64,000 nucleotides of DNA, taken from NCBI RefSeq assembly GCF_051020975.1, contig NC_135046.1:5208001-5272000 (forward strand), read 5' to 3'. Below, in pieces: positions 1-11,744 of the stretch; position 1 is the first letter of the stretch; each line of letters starts with the position of its first letter. The position numbers were made by a program, and so were the translations under genes. Under the pieces are notes generated by a model. That model ran no database searches and was not told where the DNA came from. It worked only from the letters and a program-made list of their open reading frames with translations. The stretch comes from Osmia lignaria lignaria (taxonomy: Eukaryota; Arthropoda; Insecta; Hymenoptera; Megachilidae).

Positions 1-3000
1 GGAAGACGTTTCGCGAACGAGAATAATCACCGGTGATTACAAGTTACAAGCCAAGGGACCGCAAATCAGACTGTCTCACGATAGTAGAATATATATATTA
101 GGAAACGAACCGCGGGTAGTCGCACGGTTCGAGCGGAAAAAGTATGTCCCGCGTGTATGCGGGTGCGTTAAGTAGTGGATCCTGTCGCGTCGCGTACATA
201 CGCGAAACATGTTTTATGCAGACTCGCGATAAGCGATTAAGCTGCAACCTAGTCATACCGGTTTCGATACGATAAGCCTGGCTAATGCACGCATTTTCCG
301 TTCGTTGAAATCCTGTCCTCGTACGTGTTTTCGCGCGTAACGGTTCGCATCGACGCGTCGTATAACACATGTCCATTTTCGATCAGTCTCGATGCGAAAT
401 TTGCCTCATTACAAGCGATTCTCGTTAAAATGTTTCATCTTATTATTTTCATTTTCGATCATTTTGTTATACCTGTACCCGGTATATAAGCAAAGGCAAG
501 ATTGCCTATCTAAATGCAATTGGATCGTGGTGGACGCGTTTCTAGTACGTACGTCGATGGAAATTGACGGCCGACCGCGACGATTTTTCTGTTAAGACGA
601 CGTTGGCGCGAGGTCACGTTCCAGCTGGAAAGACCAATTTCCGCTGACTTCTATTTACATAGTTAGGTATACGGCCTGGATAATACGGCCCTGTCGAGTT
701 GCTCGTGTCGCTGGAAGTCGAAGGGTGGCCGAGAGGGGCTAGCTGTCCACTGGTAGAAGGATAGCTTGGCAGGAAGCGGCTGGCGGAGGAGGGTATTACG
801 GTAATACCCACGGTGTTTCCAGGACGGTGGGTAGGCATATAACTAAATTTCCATATCTCGTGCCGATTGTGACGAACATCTAGTCGCTCCGCTCGCACGG
901 CGACCATCGTTCGGATTTAACTTCGCCACCGACTCTACCGTTTCTGTCTTTCACGCTTTATACTTTCTAATTCTGTTGCCACGACTTCCGTTCCGTTCCG
1001 TTCCGTCTGTTCCTTCTCTCGTCGTTCGTTTCCAGATCGAACCGCGAGCGCCAGGTCGAGAGGTCAAGACAACCAGTTGCCGGGGCTATAAATTCACGCG
1101 GCTATTCGAACGTGTATTTACATGCACGAGTAGCGACGTTTGATTGGCCGTGACGTGGACGCTCGAAAGTGGCTCGCCAGCCCCTTGATTGGATTCTATC
1201 CTGGACACAATGAACTGTACATCGTACGATCCAACGTGATCAAGCGAGCAGGGGTGGCAAGGGAGCCGGAGAGGAGTACGAGAAAGGAGCGCGGCGAGAT
1301 ATTACCAGGCATTGTGCGAAACTGTCGAAGAATTCGTTCCCTGCTCAATTCAAAGGATATTTCGATTAACTCTGTGAAAAGTCGGAACGTTTGCATTGCA
1401 GTTTCGTGTTTGTTTAACCGGATGTTTGTTAACAATTTTGCTTGTTTTTATTCCTCTCGATACAAACAATTTTCAATATTTATCTTTCAGTGGTGTTACA
1501 TGTGTGTACATAGGAGGGTAGACGTTAACGCAATATGAAAGGAAAAAAAAAAAGAAGGAAAAAGGGTAGAAATAACTCTAGTCAAGTGTCGAAGCAGGAC
1601 GATAAAGGGGGTATAAAAGGGAGAAAAATGAAAGTAGCAGGAACGATCGTATATATGTATTGGTCACGTACCGAGGGTGCGCTCGCACATAGCAGTTTGA
1701 TACTGATTGACGCTTGTTCGCGCGCGGAAGGATTAGAGATCCGATTGGTAACGGGCAACCGCGTCTGCGCAGAAGCATTCTCGATAGAACGAGCATGCAG
1801 TCTGGACGTATGCCTTCTGAAACTTACCGTGACTCACAGATTTTTTATCTCTCGACTTATTTCCCCTATGGAGACTCGGTGATACAGCGAATTCCTATTC
1901 AACAACTTTTCTTCGATTATGGAAACAGTCGAGTTATCGCAGTCACTGGAACGATTGCATCGTTTAATCCAACGATCTCGGACTCCAATGTTTCCAATTA
2001 ATCCGCGTTCAGATTAAAAAAAAGCACGGCTCGAGTAGGAGATTCGTTGTCCTTTTAGCGATACGCTACTGCAGCGAGAGCTCTCGTTTCGTCCTCTCGG
2101 GAATCAAAGGCGAAGCATCGGTGTCGAGGCTATAGAGCACGAAGAGGAGGAATCAACGTGAACACGTCGCGAGAGGGTGGGTAGTGAAAAAGGGTGGGAT
2201 CAGAGTGCATCACAGTTCGCAGGACGTGGTCGTAGCTCGCGTTAAGAAGCGGCAGACAAAGGGGAATAGGTAAACAGTGATGGACAAGAAGAAGAAGAAA
2301 GAGAAGAAGAAAAGGTGATGGTAGGGGGGTGGCAGGTCCGTGAACGGGAGCTATGGCGATTTCGTGGAGCAGGGGCGGAAGAGGGATTTGTGGAAGTCGA
2401 GGGGGTTGGGGGATCGGTAGAGGTCGGTTCGAGGGCTGTAGGGAAGGGGGTGACTGTACTTAGTTAGCGGACAATGCGGCCCCTAATGAACAGCCAGGGG
2501 CGGCCGGCAGAGCAGCCACTGGAGCACGCCATCTAGTCTGAGACAGACAGATTACGTTGCGTAGCGTTATACCGCGTTATCCTCCCTTCGCTGTTGTATT
2601 CGAGGTTCGCATTGCGTGGCAATTTCGATTACGACCCACCGTTTCGCCGTTTACAACTCGAGTAAACCGTATCGACGTTCCTATAAGTACCGCTCAACGT
2701 TCTGCACTGTTCAATCTACAGCGTGAAAACGGTTTCGGTGAGTCGCACGCGCGACGAACGTTTTCGATACGTCATACCAGGTGCACGATACACGCTAGAA
2801 CCTCGATAATCGCGCGAAAGTGGGACGAGATAACCAATCGGTTGGACGAGACCTTCCAATTGTAATAAATCCTCCTTAATGAGAATGCGTTATGCTCGCG
2901 TACACAATGAAAGAGTCACAACCTCGTTTTTCTTATACAATCAAACGAGCAGATTGCGCGAGAGCAACAATCTCGCATCGGGTCAAATGATCCGCGAATT

Positions 3001-5127
3001 GAACTTAGAAGATTGCAATAAAGTCTGTTCGCTTAAAAAAGAAGGATATGACAAAGCATCTAGCTGTGTTTACGACGCGAAACGTTGCACTAAACTTATT
3101 CGAAATTTCAACTTTGCAAAAACTGTAGTAAAGCAGTTCATCGTCGTTCGTGGCGCGTGAAGAAACAACGCGTCGCCAATTGCAGAGAGAAAAAAAAAGG
3201 AAGAGAAGTGGAAATGTTTGAAATAATGCAACGAGTGTCGAGGCGCATCGGCGAATGGAAGAAACGAGCCGCGTTATGGAACGATTGAGATCCACTGGCT
3301 GCTGCGGCGGTTGTAATTGGATTCAATTGTCCCGCGTTAAATCAGTGACTGCACTCTCCTGCCAGTTCTCCATTCTGCGTCTATCCATCCGCTACTCCTA
3401 CGACACAGCTCATTGAAACGGCTCGGCTTGGCTACAGCACGCTCGGAAAGCCCAGTCCTTCACGACATTCGCGGAAGCTTGAAAAGAGCTTCCGCCGACG
3501 CATTCTTCCGTCGGCGCATAGAAAAACACCGATTATTTGCATAAATCTTTTGTTTCCACCGTGGCAGCGAACGGTTCCGCGACGGCAATCCATTCAATTA
3601 AAAAAAGAAAGGATCGTCCGTCTATTCGCGTTTAATCTTCACCATTCAACGTCCGTGTCGTTGGCCTTGCAATGAAAAGGGAATAACAATTTCTATGAAA
3701 TCCTTTACAAATGTTAAACCTGCATCGGCTACAAGAATATTTCTTGGTACGTATTAGACCGATCGATGTCATTTGCAATAGCATTACTCGCTGAATTGGC
3801 GAACGGAAGGGTGCGGAAGATTGCGCGCGGCGCTTTCCGATTTTCGCCATCGAGCCGAACGGAACGCCACTTACAAAATACTCTTTGCTCCGTTGCTCAA
3901 GTATACCGATAACGCGATAAGCGGTAATTTTGCTAATGGCATTGCTGCATCCTTTATATTCTCTGCCATTTATGCCTTCCATCCTCGCCGGCCCCCGTTT
4001 CGCCGTCACTCGTGGTGACTGCACTTCCGGAAACGCGGTTTGCACTACGTGCGTAGCTTCCCTACCGTCGCGTCGTACAGCTCGCAGTCTGTGTTCGCGA
4101 TTATAACAGCACGGTTATCTATGCATGTATGTCTTCGTAGCCGGTCTTTGCGCGAGGAGCATCTACCCCTGTTGTCACAGGGGTTGCACGCGTGCAAGTC
4201 GCGTTGATTAACGAAAATTCCAAGACCCTTGAGCCATTGTACGGGCACAGTGGATGTCGTAACCCTCGAATTTGCACCACGTGGATGAAACCCGCGCACA
4301 CGCACGGACGATGAAACGTTTCGCGAGGGTCGAAAGTGGTTGGATCGGTTCCGGAGGGGTATCAGGATTTTTCTCGATTCGTGTCAGTATCGTTAAAGGG
4401 AAGACGATGGTAATTATAGCAGTTGCGAGCAAATCCTCGGGTATTAATGTCTTCGATACGATCTCGATACGACGCGTGTATACACGTAGCTGATCGCACG
4501 TACACGGGTAAAATCGACGGAGAGACGTCGATCGATTCTATCCTGTAGATTCCATAGAATGTGCGTTCACCATTCGGGTCTACCGATTGAAATTAATAAA
4601 AATAAATTAGTAATGAAACGAATCTCTACGGTCGCGTTTCCCGCGTTCTCCAATTTAATCTCTTTACGCGTAGTCCACTCGGCGTTCGCTTACAAAAGCG
4701 AAATACTTTTCAGCCGCGAGCCTGCCGAGTTTAATGAAAATAGTTCTTATGTTTTTACCAGCGAGAGTCCCAACGGGGCTTACGCGACCCCTTAACGAAC
4801 ATTCTAATTAAGCGAACCTCCTACATCGCGTCCCTAACTCAACCCGTCGCGTCGCGTCGCGAGTGTCGCGTTCGAGTAAGAGCCACGGAAAGAATAAAAC
4901 GCGACTGGTTGCATCTGCAACTCGTCCACGAACCCACACGAACCCACACAACCATACGAAACGTCGATATTCTCATTCTAACGAAGGTTGACGGTGCACA
5001 AGCGGGCAAAATAGAGTCTCGATAAATCCTGGTGTTTGCGTTATAATCTTCTTTCGCGCGCGTCTACGCATCGACGTCGCGAGCATAACGAGCATAACGA
5101 GCAAACAGGTTGAGCAATCAATTTAAT
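1..5127. other. Non-coding DNA, left flank
   Basis: No exon with recognisable protein similarity is seen. Open frames are short and their translations are Arg/Ser-rich, as expected from CpG-rich non-coding DNA. Visible structures are a 19-bp palindrome at 791-809, four copies of TTCCG at 986-1005, a TATAAA at 1087-1092 with no supporting initiator, a purine-rich stretch near 2280-2330, and short GTCGC repeats near 4846-4862. A GTGAGT splice-donor-like site occurs at 2736 after TTTCG, but nothing else supports an exon there. A 67-codon frame at 392-595 with one hydrophobic segment is discussed as a finding. Confidence 0.6.
791..809. repeat. Perfect 19-bp palindrome (9-bp arms, 1-bp centre)
   Basis: GGGTATTAC is followed by a single G and then its exact reverse complement GTAATACCC. 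It could be a binding site for a dimeric factor or a chance dyad. No neighbouring gene is known. Confidence 0.85.
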
Positions 5128-5219
5128 CTCTCTCTTCGTTACTCCTTCTCCCCTTTTTCTTTCTTCCTCGTTCCTTCGTTTTTTCCTTTCGTTCTTTCTT
5201 TCTCTTTTTTTTTTTTTAT
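5128..5219. repeat. Polypyrimidine tract
   Basis: About 90 bp of almost uninterrupted C/T on the + strand, ending in a run of T. It is simple low-complexity DNA and the longest of several such tracts in the left flank. Confidence 0.8.
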
Positions 5220-8200
5220 TATTGTTCTACCTGGTCCCCGTAACTCTCTTCTCCGACCTGCTCCTTTTTCCTCCTCTTCCCGAGTCTAGCTACTCGTGTG
5301 GCGTAGCCTAGCTGTTGGTGTAGTTAAGAGCAATGGTTATAATGAGACCCCATTACGGCGCGACTTTTAAAATCTGTCTCTGACAGCTGGACCACGATGG
5401 ATTATTCTTTATCCGCGGGCAACAGTTTATTTAAAAGTAACGAGACCGCCTCGGATAATGAGCCGTCCTTCTTTATTTCCATCCGCGCCTGTCTATGAAC
5501 TTCTCTCTCTCCCGTTTCTCCCGGGAGAACCGCTCCGTCCTCTTATATGGCAAGCGTAATTGAAGTTTGTATCCAACGTAATAAATGTCCTCCGCGTGTA
5601 CCGTGTAATTAATAAATTCCGGGATTAAAGAAGCTCGCTAGCGCGCACCAGTGTCGCTCGAATTCTACAAAGTTCCGGCATAGTTTCGCGAGTTTCCTTA
5701 CTTTTTCGCGATTCGACGATGGCCGACAATGGTCAACGATGAAGGTCGACGGCCAGCAGAGGACCCATACCAGTTCCCAGAAATTCGAAAATTAATTTCG
5801 CTAGAATTCGTTTTTGATAAACTCGGAATTGTATGAATTTGATAATGGAACGAGATTTCGAGCGTTTCAACCCCTTCTCAAAAAGAAGCCGGTTATTTAC
5901 GTAAGTAAATCTTAACAACGTCCACCCCTTTCTCGAAGAACACGTTTCCCAGCCTTTCGTTGACGTTGCTATTCCGTCCTGCTCGAGCCTATTCGCTTAG
6001 ATCTCTTTTAATTATCCGAGTCGAATAATCGCTCGATTAAAGCAAAATTAATGGATTCCTTTTCCAGCGCGTCGCGGGGTGGCTAGATTTATTTTCTCCG
6101 GCGGGGCTCCCTTTACCTTACCCTTCGACGTCTTTTTCACGGCGTGGCGACGGGGAACATATGGGAGCACGGGGCACGGCAACGGCGCCATGGAATCTCC
6201 ATAATTCTGGCTTACAGAAAATGACAGCTTTTAGCGTTGATGCACAGTTTATACCGGGCGTATTATTTTAAGTGGCGCTGTCTGTATAATTCAAGACCGG
6301 GGTGCACAGACAGAGAGCGAGAGAAACAGAGCAGGACCCCATGGTATCAAGCTGGTAAGAGTAGAAAAGAGATAGACGGTTAGCGGAGGACGAGGAAGAG
6401 GAAGAGGCAGGCGAGAGGTGAAACGGCGGAGCGGGTTGGAGCGGAGGGGCGGGAAGGTCGACGCGGTAATGGCATCGTCGTGTCGCCAGCTTAAAGCTCC
6501 AGTGATTCTCAATCACGCGAATCCATTCTCCGTGTCCATCGCGTTGGCGCCGAGTCCGCTTCGCGGATGCAACATGCGAGAATGCGCTGAGATACTTTCC
6601 GCCCCGTCGATACCGTCGTTTCCTCCGGACTGCTGTTAAAATAAATAAACTAGCCCGCCACTCGAGCCCGTTCCCGCCTTTTTTCTCGCTCGTCGAATTT
6701 CAATTCGCCGGTGAGTCGGATAAAACGTGGTCGCTCGCGGCTAGTTGGTGGACATGGATAGAAAAAAAGGGAAGAGACAGGGAGGAGAAAGAAGAAGAGG
6801 AAAAAAGAGGCGCAGAAGGGGACCAGCTGCGGTTTCCTCTAATCTTTGTACAGGCTCGGCCCCACCGAATTAATACGAGAGCCTCGAAGAAAAGATAAAC
6901 ATTCCCGTGAATACTCTCGGGGGTATACGCGCGGCTGTACATGCACATGCGGCCAGCCATAGGCACACACCATGTGCTTCGCCGGCAAGATGTTTTGACC
7001 GACGAGATCCCGTCGTCACGGATGTCGTTTCTGCTTAATTGTTCGCTCTCCCCTTCGTATCTTCCTTCTTGCTTCCATCGGACCCGTATCGCCATGCCAC
7101 AGTGAATCGAGCCCGATCCCTCGCGGAACGGTTATACACGCTTCTCTTTCCATTCCATCGTCTCTCGGAAGAATAACGCGTTACCTCGTTACCCGTCAAT
7201 TTGCAGCGCGAACGCGTCGTTAATATTCCGTCGGTATTCCTCGAGCCTAATCGAGTCCGTGTCGAATTCCGGTAGCATCGAGACGGAGACGGAGACGACG
7301 AAGACGACGACGAGGAAAAATCCATCTTCGTTCGGAAATAGACGCATTTAACGACATAAGTAACTCGAAAGGAATTTAAGGGACGATTTGGGGTGCGTCG
7401 CCGTCGTCGTCGTCGTCGGTGGTTAAGGCGAGGAGACATCGACGAAGGGGGAAGAAATCAAGGGGTAAGCGAGACACAGTAACGAAAACGGGGTTGACGG
7501 GGATAGAGATAGATAGATGGATAGAGATGAGAGAGCAACGAAGAGGGAGAGAAAGAGAGAGAGAGGGAGATAGCGAGGGCCGATAGACGTAGGCGCCGGC
7601 CAAGTTGCGCCGCTGATTGCACCACAAAGGGTGCAATTATGCGGCCCTCCAGCAATCACCGCGCATTCTGCCCGCCATTTGACCCCTCGACACCCCTCGA
7701 CGCCCCTGAAACCCTGCCACGCTTCGAGGTATCCATCGTATCCCGGGTACATAGGCAGCACACTAGCAGAACGACAGACATATCACCGCTCGGGCCACCG
7801 TCACCTTTTTATTTAAATGCGCCCCCTCGACGAGCCGACACCCTGCTGAATGCCCCACGGAGTCTATGCAATTTAACCTGGTGTCGCGAGAAAAAATCTG
7901 TTAATGAACGATTGTCGGCTACTGGGATTCGGATGAAAATATCCTGAAAATTGGACGCCTTTCTTTCCTCCTTTCTTTCGTTCACCCCTGTTCGTTCGAC
8001 CCGCTCCGACTTCTTCCCTTGAATTTCCTCGCAGATCGCTCGTTTATTCGTCGACACGGTAAGTCCCGTACGTAACCTTCGATAGGGACAAGTTCATTAT
8101 TCCGATATTCCGTTTCTCGTCCGATACGTGATCATCCTATGCACGTTTTCGTTAATTTAACGAATCGGACAGAGATAGATTGAATTTCATCGTACGATGA

Positions 8201-11200
8201 TTCTTCGATTCTCGTTATCGAGATTCCGAAGAAGAAACAGAACGGAATCGTAGACGCGGAGCGAACGGAGCACGTAATTTCTGGCTTTTTGCCTATTACT
8301 CGGCGGCGTTCACGATGTACCGATTATGGAGAAAGGGTCGAGCAGGGATGGAAAAAAAAAGCGAGACTGAGCACAGAGACAAGGGCCGTTACTGAACAGA
8401 CGAAGGAAAGAGAGAAACGATATGGTGTAGACGACGAAGGAACGACGATGGAAGAAACGTTCCAGATGTGTTCCCGGCTTCTGAACAAGTTCAGAGTCAA
8501 GTTGCCAGAGCTCATCCCCTTGCTACCGTGGCTCGCTGGCAGGAAGTGCCGCATTAAAGCCGCTAATCTGCCTGTTTTCATGCCTCTCCCTCGCTCTTCA
8601 TCGTTTCCTACTCTTTTCCTCGGCTTCCTACCACCGACGCTCGTAAAACGTGTGTTTATACCTGTTAGTTAAGGAAACGAACAGGCTTTGGACGATCGAT
8701 ACGCGATGTCAGCGTGAGGATCGCAACGACTTATTAGACGGTCACGCGATAAGAAAAATGTTCTCGTCACGAGGAAATTATTCCAACGTTTCGTCCTCTC
8801 TCACCGTTCATCGATTCTCTTTCGATCGGTGCTTGTTTATCGTCGCGTTGGTTATCATTGAACGGATTCGTAGAGACGATTTATCTATCGGGGAATTTTC
8901 GTAGGTGCCGCGTGTTCCAACACCGTTCCTCGAAGTCGTGTATTTTTAGACGCATGCCGGAGACCGAGGCCAGGTTTAAAGTAAATTTTAAAAACGTATC
9001 CGTCGGCCCCCAGACGAAAATCTCTCCCAACGGCCCGTTTCTGTAATCCGAGGACATTAATTTGTTGGCAGGACGGACTTAAGAGTGTTGACCCGGCCGT
9101 TTCCCCGAGGGACTCCTTGTATTTTCTCAGGTTATCTGGGAAGAATCCGGGAAACGGCGATGGGACGTGCTGGGCAAATTTTACGGTCGCCCATATTCGT
9201 GTTTCCGAAATGGAAGGATCGTTTTGACTCTCCGTCTTATCTGTCAGCGTGTTCCTTCGAGCCGGTTGTTAAATATTGATTTTTCGATCCCGCCACGTGT
9301 TGAAGCAACGATCGATCGTTGCTATCGTTTCGTTCGAAAAATGACAGATAAATCGAGCGAGCCAGTGGTAATGGTATCTCCGTCGATGGGAAAATGGAGA
9401 GATTTTGAGTGGAAAATCGGTAGGTTGGGCGGCGCAAGGTTTCGTAGCTTGGTGTGTAATGCGTATCAGTGCTGTTGGCGGCAGAGGTGGCTCGAAAGCA
9501 AGAACGAGCGGGCAGGCGGGAGGTTATTGCCTGTTGGGTGATTTATCTAGTAATACTAGCCGACAGGCCACGAGGCCGGGGCACACCGGCATGGGGGCAA
9601 ACCCGTGCCTTCTACCCCTACCCCGTGGGGCCAACCACCGGCACCGGTGGAAATTAAAAACTCACTTTATTACACGTCTCATTCTCTGCTCCCCGGTCGT
9701 CTCTGCCCTCACTCCGGTAAACCGTCTATACGAACCTCTCCTTTCCTCTTTCCATCCCCTTCGCGCACCAAACTGCTTTCCTTTCCTTTCCTCTCCTCTC
9801 TCTTCTCGTCACATCCTGCCACCCCTGCAGCGCCTCGTCCACCGCGCGGACCGACTTAATATGAGGCCGGCCATACCTGATGGAACGAATATTATTAAAG
9901 TTCGCCCGCACGCGAAACCCGTGAAATATCGCTGCTCCCCTTCACCTTTTTCCCCTTTGCCACCAACTCCGCGTCTCTTCTCTTCAACGCCGTTTAGACC
10001 CTTCACCTCCTCTACTCTCGGCTCGCTGCCTCTTGCCACCGGGCTTTTATTATCTGCCTCCAGCTTATACTCGAGACGGTAGCGAACTCTCCGAAGCAAA
10101 AATAATCACGGGTAAGCCGTGATGTAAATACGCTGGGTTTCGCAGTCGCGCCGTCCTCGTCATCCAAACTCTAGAGTCCTTCTCTCGTTTTCCGTCAGTC
10201 GGCCGGGTACGTTTCGATTTTTCAAATTTTCCCTTCCAACGCGATACACTCGCGAAAGTAACGCGTTCCGTTGCGCGATGGATTATTTATGATTCTATGC
10301 TTTTATCTGTATTACTTCGTCCATCGCGCCGACTCTGTGGTCGCACGGCTGCGATACCGTGCTTATGTGTTTAGAACGTTCCGATGTAGTGCCTTGTCGC
10401 GGGACGTTCTGCTACGTAACCGGAAACGGTATCGTGGCGTGTTTTAAGGAAACGATTCGTCGTCGATTCACCGTAGAAACGAGGGTAATTTTTTCGCGTG
10501 TTAATCGCGACAAAGTTGCTCGGTTATTGTGTACACGCGACACCTCCATCCTCGGCTAATAGAACGAAATGCTACGATACTTGCGTGATTTCGATGATCG
10601 ATAGACTATAGGTAACGTAGCAATCGATTTATCGTAGCAAACGTCTTATCGACTGTTTTGCTCGTTTCACTCTTTTCTTCGGATGGCTAAATTTTCCTGC
10701 TCACGGGGGATGCCTGTATAATCCGCAGACAATCAAGATCGGTCGGTGGAACGGGGCGGGTAACACGATTGATTCAATTTCCAAGGTAAAGGGAGCGGTT
10801 ACGAAGGGAAAATTGAGGCAGTACGTTGATCGGGCTCAAAACGAGCATGGAACACACTTTATCTTATCGAGAGACATTGCCGACGAACGCGACCGAGTCT
10901 CTGCTAATCACCTTGCGTCCCAGCTGCGCGTCCTCCTTCCCCCCCAACCATTCGTGACTCGAGTGCCTACGCACTCGGGAGCACGCGTGTGCCCGTGCAT
11001 AGACCCCGATGACGTACCCGTCGGTATCTGGCTCGTTTTATTAATGTCAATAAGGCAATTATTGTCGATGAATGGCGTGGGTGGGTATCTCGCTCATACC
11101 GCTGTCGTGTTGAGTTACCTGCCTCCGGTATCGATGGCTACGAACGTGTTTTTAATGCGACCGGATGGAACAAGTGGCTCTATGCTTTCTCTAATTTCGA

Positions 11201-11700
11201 TGCTTGATTTCATCCATTTGTAGCCGCCTGTTAAGTGCAATTGATTCGAACGTTGATAAAACTTGTTTTATAATAAATAAAAATGAAAGAACGACATTTG
11301 ATTTCAAAGACTGAAAATGATTAGAGTTGCAACGGAGTTATTCCGATGATTTCTTTACTTATTTTTTAGCTTTGTCAACGAGTACCGTATGCTGTTAAAA
11401 TTTGATCGCAACTTTTCTCACCGTCCTGTGGAATGAAAAGTAATATTTTATCAATTCAACCTCGTGTCCCATAAATCGAGTCACTGAAAGTACGCGTCGA
11501 AAGTTCCACAAGGGTTTATTGAAAATGATCCCCGTGAAGAGAACGCTTTAAAACCGATTCCTTTTCCATCAACGGTTCCTTGAACGTTTGCGCGTTACTC
11601 GGCGCACTCGCTGAACGAAATATAGAGGGGATGAGGAGAATAATATAGGAAAGAGGGGTTTCTCCAGTCTCCGCTAAGCAATATCCATCCACCCCACATG
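5220..11700. other. Non-coding DNA, left flank
   Basis: No gene is recognised. The stretch holds a 14-bp palindrome TTCTCCCGGGAGAA at 5516-5529, purine-rich DNA at 6300-6420 and 6765-6825, a CGT/GTC trinucleotide repeat near 7402-7418, a GATA/GA-rich tract at 7500-7578, pyrimidine-rich DNA near 9770-9815, and a hairpin at 10958-10979. The longest frame (9405-10082, + strand) translates to Pro/Ser/Arg-rich low-complexity sequence and is not believed to be coding. A GTAAGT at 8061 has a weak exon side (CACG) and is treated as a decoy. Confidence 0.6.
10958..10979. repeat. Short hairpin-forming inverted repeat
   Basis: CGAGTGC at 10960-10966 and GCACTCG at 10971-10977 are exact reverse complements around a 4-nt loop. 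The stem extends by a T-G wobble and a C-G pair to 9 bp. It has no known role. Confidence 0.7.
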
Positions 11701-11738
<38 letters not shown>

Positions 11739-11744
11739 TGCCTG
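11701..11744. repeat. (CCTG)n microsatellite, 11 units
   Basis: Nine perfect CCTG units are followed by one TCTG variant and a final CCTG. It is an uninterrupted tetranucleotide array and is probably length-polymorphic. Confidence 0.97.

Noticed and set aside
1087..1092. TATAAA as a promoter
   Set aside because: No initiator at the right distance and no convincing downstream exon.
8058..8066. GTAAGT donor as an upstream Bx exon
   Set aside because: The exon side (CACG) is weak, and GTAAGT hexamers are expected about 15 times per strand in 64 kb.
9405..10082. 225-codon + strand frame
   Set aside because: Low-complexity Pro/Ser/Arg translation of pyrimidine-rich DNA. No splice or family support.
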